From Paenibacillus sp. MZ04-78.2 (GTDB lineage Bacteria; Bacillota; Bacilli; Paenibacillales; NBRC-103111): a stretch of 64,000 nucleotides of DNA. This document shows, one piece after another, positions 49,554-56,860 of the stretch (position 1 is its first letter; each line of letters opens with the position of its first letter). The DNA lies in assembly GCF_024213375.1 (NCBI RefSeq), contig NZ_JANAVJ010000007.1:119923-183922 (forward strand), given 5' to 3'. Below the pieces are notes generated by a model. The model worked only from the letters and a program-made list of their open reading frames with translations. It was not told where the DNA came from and ran no database searches. A program made the position numbers and the translations under genes.

Positions 49554-49829
49554 TTAGTGGGCGGCTATAGCCGAATACTTGGCAATCAAGCTACGGTAGG
49601 TCTCTTTCGGCCTCAAGCCGACCAGCCTTTCAACAGGCTCGCCATCCTTGAGCAGGATGACCGTCGGCATCGACATCACCCCGAATCGGGCCGCAATGTG
49701 CGGCGAAGCGTCGACATCCACCTTTAGAATCGTCACGCGCTCTCCCAGCTCTTGCCCGAGCTCCTCCAGCAGCGGGTTCAGCCTTTTGCACGGCGGGCAC
49801 CACGCGGCGGTAAAATCGACCAGCGTCAA
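49554..49829 (-). CDS. Thioredoxin-like protein, 5' end lost to an insertion element
   Basis: 91 codons from the first usable TTG. The active site WCPPCKRL and the cis-Pro loop MSMPTVILLKDG are intact. In frame, the sequence stays open upstream (VKTSNDAEFSEDIRQSE), which looks like the missing N-terminal helix and strand, up to the left end of the mobile element at about 49890. No ATG, GTG or TTG occurs there. The native start codon appears to have been lost when the element inserted. The TTG at 49829 has a poor RBS. Possibly a pseudogene, or weakly expressed. Once paired with the merR gene upstream. Confidence 0.7.
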   Translation of the reverse strand: MTLVDFTAAWCPPCKRLNPLLEELGQELGERVTILKVDVDASPHIAARFGVMSMPTVILLKDGEPVERLVGLRPKETYRSLIAKYSAIAAH

Positions 49830-50036
49830 TTCAGATTGGCGGATATCCTCGGAAAATTCGGCATCGTTGCTTGTTTTAACTTTCCCTCCGAAAGAAGTCT
49901 CCCACTTCTAAATCTTGCGAAGCTTGATGAAAGTGGGAGATGAATTTCGGTAGGCAAAGCCTAAAGTCTTTTTTTGTTGCCATATTTTCTATGATGAGAT
50001 ATAATCAGTCTTAGATAAAAAAAGGTTGTTATATCA

Positions 50037-50324
50037 ATGAGGTTAGACAACAATAATCATTCGGTGTTCTCTTTGTATTATCATCTTGTTTTGGTTGTGA
50101 AATATCGTAGAAAAGTGATGGATGATACCATATCTGACTATGCGAAAGAAATGTTTGTTCGATTAGGTGAAAACTATAATATATCCTTAGTCGAATGGAA
50201 TCATGATATGGACCATGTGCATATTTTGTTCAAAGCACGCCCGAACACCGAATTGTCAAAATTCATCAATGCTTATAAAAGTGCAAGCTCGAGGCTGATA
50301 AAAAAGAGTTTCCACAAGGGATGA
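50037..50324 (+). pseudogene. tnpA: tnpA (Y1 transposase), C-terminally truncated
   Basis: 95 codons. It begins HSVFSLYYHLVLVVKYRRKV and has the HUH motif MDHVHILF. Typical TnpA of IS200/IS605 has about 130-155 residues, and the catalytic Tyr lies in the last helix (YIxxQ). Here the frame stops after SSRLIKKSFHKG, so Tyr and the rest are absent. Transposase activity is not expected unless supplied by another copy. Confidence 0.85.
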
Positions 50325-50367
50325 AGTGAAGTGATTCGACATAGCAAACAAGGCCTATAAGTTCCGA

Positions 50368-51447
50368 TTGTACCCAACGGCTCAACAAGAACAACTGCTT
50401 GCAAAAACCTTCGGTTGCGTTCGTTTTGTGTACAACAAAATGTTGGCTGAACGAAAGGAAACCTACGAGCAATTCAAGGATGATCCAGATGCGTTGAAGA
50501 AACAAAAGTTACCTACACCTGCAAAATACAAGAGTGAGCATCCTTGGCTAAAGGAAGTAGATAGCCTTGCGTTAGCAAACGCTCAGCTCCATCTGCAAAA
50601 GGCATACCAAAACTTCTTTTCCAGACGTGCTGAATTTCCGAAGTTCAAAAGCCGTAAAGCAAAGCAGTCCTATACAACGAACGTGGTCAACGGAAACATC
50701 ATGCTCTTGGATGGCTGTATCAAATTACCGAAATTGAAACTTGTAAAAATGAAGCAGCATCGAGAAATTCCGTCACATCATATCATCAAATCTTGTACGG
50801 TTTCTCGAACAAAAACAGGAAAATACTACATTTCGATCCTCACCGAATACGAACATCAACCTGTACTAAAAGAAGTACAAGCTGTTATTGGCTTGGATTT
50901 TTCCATGAATGGCTTATTTGTTGAAAGTGAAGAGGGGAAGACAGCCAATTCCCCTCATTTCTATCGTCGAGCCTTGGAAAAATTAGCGAAGGAACAGCGT
51001 ATTCTATCACGCAGAAAGAAAGGTTCTAACCGTTGGCATAAGCAGCGATTGAACGTTGCAAAACTGCACGAAAGAATAGCAAATCAAAGAAAAGACTTTC
51101 TACATAAGGAATCACACAGATTAGCGAAACGGTATGATTGTGTGGTTATCGAAGATCTCAACATGAAGGGAATGTCACAAGCCCTTCATTTTGGCAAAAG
51201 CGTTGCCGATAATGCATGGGGCATGTTCACGACATTTCTCCAATACAAGTTAGAGGAACAAGGGAAAAGGCTTATCAAAATAGATAAGTGGTTTCCCTCA
51301 TCCAAAACTTGTTCAAGTTGCGGTCAAGTGAAGGAGTCTCTATCACTTTCTGAGCGTACATTCCACTGCGAATGTGGTTTTGTAGCAGATCGAGACTGGA
51401 ATGCTTCGATCAATATCAAGCGTGAAGGATTGCGATTGTTAGCATAA
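50368..51447 (+). CDS. tnpB: TnpB RNA-guided endonuclease
   Basis: 359 residues from TTG 50368; the family N-terminus begins earlier as ANKAYKFRLYPTAQQEQLL, preceded by ATA at 50341 where ATG is usual. RuvC residues are intact: Asp in VIGLDFSMNGLF, Glu in VIEDLNMKG, Asp in ADRDWNASIN, and zinc ribbon CSSCG / CECG. It is a candidate active guide-dependent nuclease but its start codon seems damaged. TGA lies four codons before ATA. Confidence 0.85.
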   Translation: MYPTAQQEQLLAKTFGCVRFVYNKMLAERKETYEQFKDDPDALKKQKLPTPAKYKSEHPWLKEVDSLALANAQLHLQKAYQNFFSRRAEFPKFKSRKAKQSYTTNVVNGNIMLLDGCIKLPKLKLVKMKQHREIPSHHIIKSCTVSRTKTGKYYISILTEYEHQPVLKEVQAVIGLDFSMNGLFVESEEGKTANSPHFYRRALEKLAKEQRILSRRKKGSNRWHKQRLNVAKLHERIANQRKDFLHKESHRLAKRYDCVVIEDLNMKGMSQALHFGKSVADNAWGMFTTFLQYKLEEQGKRLIKIDKWFPSSKTCSSCGQVKESLSLSERTFHCECGFVADRDWNASINIKREGLRLLA

Positions 51448-51449
51448 TC

Positions 51450-51590
51450 ATATATAGAGCATGGAACAGGCTCGATAGCTAAGTCAATTTCGTACTGCTG
51501 GGTACGATTACCTTAGAAGCCCCCACCTCTAAGCGAAGCGTAGGTGGCGGGTAGTTCACGACTCATTGTTCGTTCCCCCCATGGATTTGT
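51450..51590 (+). ncRNA. Putative omega RNA of element 2
   Basis: Right-end sequence after tnpB with two hairpins (51491-51506 and 51520-51551), then TTCAC and flank GACTCATTGTTCGTTC as the possible guide. Such RNAs pair with TnpB. Inferred only. Confidence 0.4.
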
Positions 51591-51944
51591 TATCGGTTTG
51601 TTCCGATACAATAGATTGTATGCGCTCCTCCAGATTGTACCTGATCCGGACCAGCGTCTGGATTTGCTCGTCGATTTCCTTCAGCTTCTGCTGGTAAACG
51701 GGCAATATCTCGTTGCAGAACGCTTCTTTGTTCAAGAGCACGCAGTGCAGAAAACCGGCAATTTGCTCGGTAGTCAAGCCCAGATTCAGATACAACCGGA
51801 TCGTTTTGACTGCTCCACGGCAAATTTGTGATATTCCCGGTAGCCGCTTTCGGTGCGGAGCGGTGCGATTAGCCCTTGCTTCTCATAATAGCGGAGCGAT
51901 CGGATGCTGGCTCCGGTCGCCTTGGACAGCTCGCCGATTTTCAG
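51556..51944 (-). pseudogene. MerR-family regulator gene with a frameshift
   Basis: Two frames make one MerR. The first (KIGELSKATGASIRSLRYYE, then SGYREYHKFAVEQ) starts around 51944. The second (RLYLNLGLTTEQIAGFLHCVL) ends at 51556. The shift is near 51810, where GAGCAGTCAAAACG reads as if one G were lost from GAGCAGGTCAAAACG. The only in-frame start is CTG at 51944 behind GAAGGAGGG. The gene's TGA overlaps the right end of the insertion element. An error in the sequence is possible. Confidence 0.75.
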
Positions 51945-51984
51945 AGCACATCCCTCCTTCAGATGGATTGCGGATCGTAGTTCT

Positions 51985-52016
51985 AGTATAGACCGTGACA
52001 TTAATGTCAGAGTCAA
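51985..52016 (-). promoter_or_regulatory. MerR-type promoter with elongated spacer
   Basis: On the minus strand: TTGACT (-35, 52016-52011), a 20-bp spacer and TATACT (-10, 51990-51985). The spacer holds the palindrome TGACATTAATGTCA (51996-52009). A 19-20-bp spacer with an internal palindrome is the usual MerR-activated promoter, so merR is probably autoregulated. Confidence 0.7.
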
Positions 52017-52054
52017 TCGTTTTTTTACATATATATAAAAAGTGAGGGTAAGTC

Positions 52055-52558
52055 ATGATACTGCGTAAATTGGAGCCTCAAGACGTGGAGGCATTTTGGA
52101 GCTTGCGGTTAAAATCATTGAAAGAGCATCCGGAATCGTTCGGATCGAACTACGAGGACGCGTCGCTTACCGGAATGGACGAGGTTCGCCGCCGTTTTCC
52201 GAATACGGCGGACCAATTTTTGCTGGGAGCGTTCGGAGAGAACAACGAGCTGATGGGCATGATCGGCTTTCAACGGGAGTCTTCGCGCAATCTGGCTCAT
52301 AAAGGCATGCTGTGGGGAGTGTATGTGGATAGCGCCCATCAGGGGAAAGGGATCGCCAAAGCGCTGCTTCGGCATGTGCTGGAGGAGGCACGTTCGCTGG
52401 ACGGGTTGGAGCAGGTTAATTTGTCCGTGGTGACCGTCAACGAACCGGCGGTCCGATTGTACCGTTCGGCCGGATTCGAAATCTTCGGCACGGAACCGAA
52501 CGCGTTGAAAATCGGTGATCAGTCGTTCGACGAATACTCGATGGCATGCAAATTATAG
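52055..52558 (+). CDS. GNAT-family N-acetyltransferase
   Basis: 167-aa acetyltransferase. Acetyl-CoA loop: VYVDSAHQGKGIAKALLRHVLEEA (Q/RxxGxG/A), followed by VNEPAVRLYRSAGFEIFGTEP. The N-terminus ILRKLEPQDVEAFWSLRLKSL is typical of RimI/YjaB-like proteins. Substrate unknown. Transcribed divergently from merR. Confidence 0.92.
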   Translation: MILRKLEPQDVEAFWSLRLKSLKEHPESFGSNYEDASLTGMDEVRRRFPNTADQFLLGAFGENNELMGMIGFQRESSRNLAHKGMLWGVYVDSAHQGKGIAKALLRHVLEEARSLDGLEQVNLSVVTVNEPAVRLYRSAGFEIFGTEPNALKIGDQSFDEYSMACKL

Positions 52559-52583
52559 ACGACGGATTCAAGGAGAGAAACGG

Positions 52584-52868
52584 ATGGTTAAAACGATAAG
52601 AAACGCCTTTTTGTTCGCAGCGGCAGTTCACATTCTATATGGTATCGTGCAAGTCGTTTCGGGGATGCTTCTCACCATGTGGTATGTGCCCAAGATCGTC
52701 GACGCTTATTCAAGCAAGCAAGGGATGGAGTCGCAGGTTTCCTTCGGGGTGATGTCGAGCCCGTCCGTATGGCTTTACGTGCTGACGTTCACCGGCAGCG
52801 CCGCCTTGTACGCCTTCGTTCTGCAGCCCCTGCGGCAGAGATGGGTCAATCGACGGAGCCGGTCATAG
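52584..52868 (+). CDS. Small membrane protein of unknown function
   Basis: 94 residues with two hydrophobic helices (about 10-34 and 58-83) and a basic C-terminus (QRWVNRRSRS). ATG at 52584 behind AAGGAGAG (52570-52577). It follows the GNAT gene by 25 bases, so is probably co-transcribed. I do not recognise the family. Confidence 0.7.
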   Translation: MVKTIRNAFLFAAAVHILYGIVQVVSGMLLTMWYVPKIVDAYSSKQGMESQVSFGVMSSPSVWLYVLTFTGSAALYAFVLQPLRQRWVNRRSRS

Positions 52869-52936
52869 CTTCACAGACGGCAACTTATCTATCTGCTCGG
52901 GTTGATATTTTACTATTTCAAGAGAGACAGAGCTTA

Positions 52937-52945
52937 TGATATAAT
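52937..52945 (+). promoter_or_regulatory. Extended -10 promoter of lysC
   Basis: TGATATAAT, with no strong -35. The leader to the TTG start is about 40 bases, too short for a lysine riboswitch. Confidence 0.6.
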
Positions 52946-52988
52946 AACTCACTAGTTATGTAAAAGTTTGCGTAGGGAGTGAGCAGCT

Positions 52989-54245
52989 TTGTCTCTGATA
53001 GTGATGAAATTTGGCGGGAGCTCCGTAGGTGACGCGGAGCGGATGAAGCGTGTGGCGAACCGCATCGTGGAACGAAAGCTTGAAGGCCACGGTTGTGTCG
53101 TCGTCGTTTCGGCCATGGGAGATACAACGGACGATTTGATCGATTTGTCCAAACAACTGTGCCCCGGCACGCCGCCGGCGCGAGAAATGGACATGCTGCT
53201 GACGACAGGCGAGCAGGTTTCGGTTGCGCTGCTGGCGATGACGATCCACAGCCTCGGGCATGAAGCCGTTTCGTTTACGGGCTGGCAAGCCGGCATGTAC
53301 ACGGAAGCGCTTCATGGCAAGGCGCGCATTACCGATATCCGCCCGGATCGTATCCGCAATGCGATCGCAGCCGGCAAAATCGTCATCGTTGCGGGTTTCC
53401 AAGGCATGACGGAGGAAGGCGAGATTACGACGCTTGGACGCGGCGGGTCGGATACGACGGCCGTAGCGCTGGCGGCTGCCATTGAAGCGGACGTCTGCGA
53501 AATCTTCACTGATGTGGACGGCATCTATTCCACCGATCCGCGGATCGTGAAGTGCGCGCGCAAGCTAAGCGAAATTTCGTACGACGAAATGCTGGAGCTT
53601 GCTAACCTCGGGGCAGCGGTTCTGCATCCGCGCGCCGTGGAATACGCCAAAAATTACAACGTACAGCTGGTCGTCAGATCCAGCTTCAATCATAATGAGG
53701 GCACGAATGTGAAGGAGGAAGCGGCGATGGAACAAGGCATCGTAGTACGCGGCATTGCTTACGACAAAAACGTGGCGAGAATCAGTATTTTGGGAGTGGA
53801 AGAAAAGCCGGGGCAACTGGCTAAAGTGTTCACCGCCTTGGCTAATGCGCAAATCGATGTGGATATCATCGTCCAAAGCGGCGTACAGAACGGTCTCGCC
53901 GATTTCTCCTGCACCGTATCGCTGTCCGATCAAGAAAAGGCGCTTCAAGTCATCGAAGGGATTCGTCCGGAAATCGGCTTCCGTCAAGTGACTTCGGAAA
54001 CCAATCTGGTCAAAGTATCCATCGTCGGCGCGGGCATGGTCAGCACGCCGGGCGTCGCGGCCAAAATGTTCGAGGTCATCTCCGAGCTCGGGATCAGCAT
54101 CCTGCTGGTGAGCACGTCCGAAATCAAGACGTCCTGCGTCATTGAAAACGACCGTTTGAACGAAGTGATCGCGGCGCTGCACAGCGCTTACGGCCTCGAT
54201 ACGGATCAGACCGTATTCGTGGGCGGTCCTTCCGATAGAAGATGA
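52989..54245 (+). CDS. lysC: Aspartate kinase (lysine-sensitive type), with internal beta start
   Basis: 418-aa aspartokinase, first step in the aspartate family of amino acids (Lys, DAP for spores and wall, Thr, Met). The kinase domain has VMKFGGSSVGDAERMK and LGRGGSDTTAVALAAA; two ACT domains follow (about 270-340 and 345-410). An in-frame ATG at 53727 with AAGGAGG 8 bases upstream (53712-53718) should give a 172-aa beta subunit, as in B. subtilis lysC. TTG start at 52989 behind AGGGAGTGAG. Confidence 0.95.
   Translation: MSLIVMKFGGSSVGDAERMKRVANRIVERKLEGHGCVVVVSAMGDTTDDLIDLSKQLCPGTPPAREMDMLLTTGEQVSVALLAMTIHSLGHEAVSFTGWQAGMYTEALHGKARITDIRPDRIRNAIAAGKIVIVAGFQGMTEEGEITTLGRGGSDTTAVALAAAIEADVCEIFTDVDGIYSTDPRIVKCARKLSEISYDEMLELANLGAAVLHPRAVEYAKNYNVQLVVRSSFNHNEGTNVKEEAAMEQGIVVRGIAYDKNVARISILGVEEKPGQLAKVFTALANAQIDVDIIVQSGVQNGLADFSCTVSLSDQEKALQVIEGIRPEIGFRQVTSETNLVKVSIVGAGMVSTPGVAAKMFEVISELGISILLVSTSEIKTSCVIENDRLNEVIAALHSAYGLDTDQTVFVGGPSDRR
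53727..54245 (+). CDS. lysC: Predicted aspartate kinase beta subunit (internal start in lysC)
   Basis: 172-aa product from the internal ATG, covering both ACT domains and no kinase site. The RBS AAGGAGG with 8-base spacing is as good as those of ordinary genes here. B. subtilis aspartokinase II is known to form alpha2-beta2 complexes from such overlapping genes; here it is inference. Confidence 0.6.
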   Translation: MEQGIVVRGIAYDKNVARISILGVEEKPGQLAKVFTALANAQIDVDIIVQSGVQNGLADFSCTVSLSDQEKALQVIEGIRPEIGFRQVTSETNLVKVSIVGAGMVSTPGVAAKMFEVISELGISILLVSTSEIKTSCVIENDRLNEVIAALHSAYGLDTDQTVFVGGPSDRR

Positions 54246-54246
54246 G

Positions 54247-54711
54247 CTAACGCAGCTTATCGAAAATGAACGTAAACAGCTTAAACAGAAAAGCGGTAAT
54301 GCCAGCGGCCATCAGCGGTCCGACCGGAATGCCTTTCAAGAAAATAATCCCGAAGATGGAACCAATGACAAGACCCACAATCAATTGTGGGTCTATTTTT
54401 AATAACTCCAAGCCCTTGCCGTTCATGTACGTTGCGATTGCGCCCCCGACCAAGGCCAAGATCCCCGGCCAAGTGGTGAACATCGACGTCACGTCTTTAA
54501 TGGAAATTCGTTCGCTGGCGAACGGAACCAACACCCCCATCGTCAAAAACAGCAGCCCCAGTTCCAGCCCTCGCCGTTCGATGGTAGGCAAATACCGTTC
54601 CAAACTGATGAGCTTAATAATCAACAGCACGCAGGCGGCTGTTGTAATAATATGGGAGCGGCCGATCAGACCGATGATGATCAGCGCCACCAGCAAAATG
54701 TCTCCGTTCAT
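54247..54711 (-). CDS. DUF441 membrane protein (YtwI-like)
   Basis: 154-aa protein with four to five membrane helices. The DUF441 pattern [20 protein letters not shown] and [19 protein letters not shown] is typical. Its stop converges with lysC with one base between. Function unknown. Confidence 0.88.
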   Translation of the reverse strand: MNGDILLVALIIIGLIGRSHIITTAACVLLIIKLISLERYLPTIERRGLELGLLFLTMGVLVPFASERISIKDVTSMFTTWPGILALVGGAIATYMNGKGLELLKIDPQLIVGLVIGSIFGIIFLKGIPVGPLMAAGITAFLFKLFTFIFDKLR

Positions 54712-54771
54712 GGTCAGGCCCCTTGTCCATTGGTTTCTTTTCCAGTGTATGAATGAGGGCTTAGTTTAGAA

Positions 54772-55521
54772 CTAGAGCAAGGCGGAGGCTTGCTCCGGCT
54801 CCAGCTTCCCGGTACGTACGATAGGGGCCAAGGACAAGACGTCGATTTGCGAGCAGTACGTCACATCGTCACGGAAGCCGAGCTTGGTCAGCCGTCGTCC
54901 GCCGGCGCAGGAGAGCAGCGTTTCGGTCAGACGATCCTGCACCCGCCGGTAGGCGTGCAGCATCGCCAGGCCGAAATCGCCGACCGCCTGTGCGGCGGCC
55001 GGACTGTCCGGGTCGCAGCCGGACAGCCCGAGCAATTCGCGCACAAGCAGACCGGCGCAGAGGCCGTCTTCCAGCGAGAATACGTCTTGGGCTCCCGAGC
55101 AGACCAGCACGATTTCCTGATCCAGCGAAGCCGCCTTGCGGGCGCAGGCCCCGGCGTTCAGGAAAGCGCCGATTAGTACGTGATCCGCCTTCCGGGCCTT
55201 ATGAATCGCCCGGGTGCCGTTTGTCGTCGTCATGATTAACGTTTTTCCGGACACGGCATCAGGCGTATACTCAAGCGGAGAATTGCCGAAGTCGAAGCCG
55301 GGAATTTTTTTGCACGAACGTTCACCCCCTAGCAAATTCCCGGGGCCCTGCAAGCTTTTCGCCTGACTCACCGTTTCCACCGGGATGAGCGTCCGGCATC
55401 CCCCGGCTAGCGCTGTCAGCATTGTAGAGGTCGCACGAAGCACATCAATGACAATAACGGTTTTGTGTTGAAGATCGTCGGACCTCGCTTCGTTAATGGA
55501 GGCGATCACTTGAATATTCAT
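54772..55521 (-). CDS. comB: 2-phosphosulfolactate phosphatase
   Basis: 249-aa ComB family. VIVIDVLRATSTMLTALAGGCRTLIPVET, LLGGERSCKKIPGFDFGNSP and TTTNGTRAIHKARKA are its marks. It removes phosphate from 2-phosphosulfolactate to give 3-sulfolactate, a known constituent of Bacillus spores. ATG at 55521 behind GGAGGAGG. Co-transcribed with comA (21-base gap). Confidence 0.93.
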   Translation of the reverse strand: MNIQVIASINEARSDDLQHKTVIVIDVLRATSTMLTALAGGCRTLIPVETVSQAKSLQGPGNLLGGERSCKKIPGFDFGNSPLEYTPDAVSGKTLIMTTTNGTRAIHKARKADHVLIGAFLNAGACARKAASLDQEIVLVCSGAQDVFSLEDGLCAGLLVRELLGLSGCDPDSPAAAQAVGDFGLAMLHAYRRVQDRLTETLLSCAGGRRLTKLGFRDDVTYCSQIDVLSLAPIVRTGKLEPEQASALL

Positions 55522-55542
55522 GGAAACCGGACCTCCTCCGCT

Positions 55543-56382
55543 TCAAATTTGCCAATCCCACGAATGGCCGACGGCAACGGACTGCAGCCCTTCGGCTAGC
55601 ATCGTATCCGAACGGAGCCCGCGACGGAGCGCTTCGAGCGAGATGACTTCCGAAGGAGCGACGTTGCCGAGATGAACGTCGGCTCCCAGCATTTGGATCA
55701 GATGCACCTGCTGCTCCTTTTGCGGCGCTTCCCAGAGCAGAACGCCCGGACTCGGCACCTGGCACAGTACCTGCGCGATTTCCTTATCCTTGCAAGCGCC
55801 TTGAGCGTCGTAGATGCCGACGCCTTTGCCGGATTCCCGGCCTTCGATCGTGACAAGCGCAGCGCCAAGTCCGGTATCCACGATCACCGTTTCAATCAAT
55901 TCGTCCAGTTCGATGGTGGAGCCCCACCCTTTTTTCCCGTATTCGGTGATGACTGTGAGCCCTGCATCCACGCCTCGGGAGATCAGCTCGCTGCGCAGAC
56001 TTCGAGGCATCTCGATGGTTCCGTCCGACACTTCCACCCCGCTGAAGCCCATGTAAGCTGCCATATCAAAATAATGATCGACCGCATCCTGACGGATCGC
56101 CACCTCCAGAAAAGTGCCTCCGGGATAGACCATAATGTCGTGGGCTTTGGCCATTTCGATTTTGCGCTTAAGCAATCCCGTCTTATAAAGCGGCGAAGTG
56201 CCGAATCCGATTTTCAGCATGTCGATATAGACGCCGGCCGTCTGCAACAAATCCTCAAGCGCATGAAGCCCAAGGCCCTTGTCGATCACCATCGTTTTGC
56301 CTAAGGCTCGCGGCTTATCCGTACGACGCCCGGTCGGATCGCTGAGCAGGGTGTTCCACTGCAGCGGTGATGTAACCTCCAT
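55543..56382 (-). CDS. comA: Phosphosulfolactate synthase
   Basis: 279-aa ComA (YitD-type) TIM-barrel enzyme adding sulfite to phosphoenolpyruvate. MVIDKGLGLHALEDLL, YIDMLKIGFGTSPLY, MVYPGGTFLEVA and GFSGVEVSDGTIEMP carry the conserved active-site Lys and acidic residues. First gene of the comA-comB pair. No ComC dehydrogenase follows. Confidence 0.93.
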   Translation of the reverse strand: MEVTSPLQWNTLLSDPTGRRTDKPRALGKTMVIDKGLGLHALEDLLQTAGVYIDMLKIGFGTSPLYKTGLLKRKIEMAKAHDIMVYPGGTFLEVAIRQDAVDHYFDMAAYMGFSGVEVSDGTIEMPRSLRSELISRGVDAGLTVITEYGKKGWGSTIELDELIETVIVDTGLGAALVTIEGRESGKGVGIYDAQGACKDKEIAQVLCQVPSPGVLLWEAPQKEQQVHLIQMLGADVHLGNVAPSEVISLEALRRGLRSDTMLAEGLQSVAVGHSWDWQI

Positions 56383-56518
56383 CTTTTATCGCCTCGCAGT
56401 AACTTAAAGTTGAATTACGGTGTCATCATATGCATTTTGGGCGAATGGTGTGCCCAGCAAGCCTAAAATGAGACGAGCCCGCATAACATGAGATAAGGAA
56501 AGCGAAGGGGGGAAACGC

Positions 56519-56791
56519 ATGTCGGTCATGAACAAAATCGTCCTCAGCATGGCGCTGATCCGAATCTTCTCGGGGAGCATCGAGATCATGGCGGGGCTGC
56601 TTATGCTGCGCTATAACCAGATTGAGAAAGCGCTCCTGATCAATTCGGGACTGGCGCTGGTCGGGCCTTTCGTGCTGCTTACGACAACGACGATCGGACT
56701 CGTGGGCATGGCCGATAAGCTGTCGGCGGGCAAAATGCTATGGGTGCTTATCGGCGTAAGCTGCATTTTTATTGGAATCTTAAAAAAGTAA
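56519..56791 (+). CDS. yqhV: Conserved membrane protein YqhV
   Basis: 90-aa protein with three hydrophobic helices (about 8-30, 38-62 and 68-88). Sequence and place just before spoIIIAA identify YqhV (DUF2619). RBS AAGGGGGG. Function unknown. In B. subtilis it lies between efp and spoIIIAA; here efp is 36 kb away. Confidence 0.9.
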   Translation: MSVMNKIVLSMALIRIFSGSIEIMAGLLMLRYNQIEKALLINSGLALVGPFVLLTTTTIGLVGMADKLSAGKMLWVLIGVSCIFIGILKK

Positions 56792-56795
56792 TCGG

Positions 56796-56825
56796 TCATA
56801 GTTCAGTAGATTGCATCATACATAT
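56796..56825 (+). promoter_or_regulatory. Candidate sigma-E promoter of the spoIIIA operon
   Basis: TCATAGT (56796-56802) as -35, then a 14-bp spacer and CATACATA (56817-56824) as -10. This resembles the sigma-E consensus (ATATT-N14-CATACANT). The B. subtilis operon is sigma-E driven. Confidence 0.55.
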
Positions 56826-56860
56826 GATTGTAAAAGATGGACAGCTTGGGAGGGATAGCC

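Larger units (their letters stand above)
49886..51557 (+). mobile_element. IS200/IS605-family element with tnpA and tnpB (element 2)
   Basis: Left-end hairpin TCTCCCACTT / AAGTGGGAGA (49898-49940), a truncated tnpA, a full-length tnpB, then a right end with hairpins CGTAC/GTACG (51491-51506) and CCCCCACCT / AGGTGGCGGG (51520-51551) ending in GTTCAC. Noticeably more AT-rich than its neighbours. It lies between the 3' end of merR and the 5' end of the thioredoxin gene, both on the minus strand. Ends are inferred to within a few bases. Confidence 0.8.

Noticed and set aside
52869..52988. Lysine riboswitch before lysC
   Set aside because: The leader after the -10 is only about 40 bases and no L-box features are seen.
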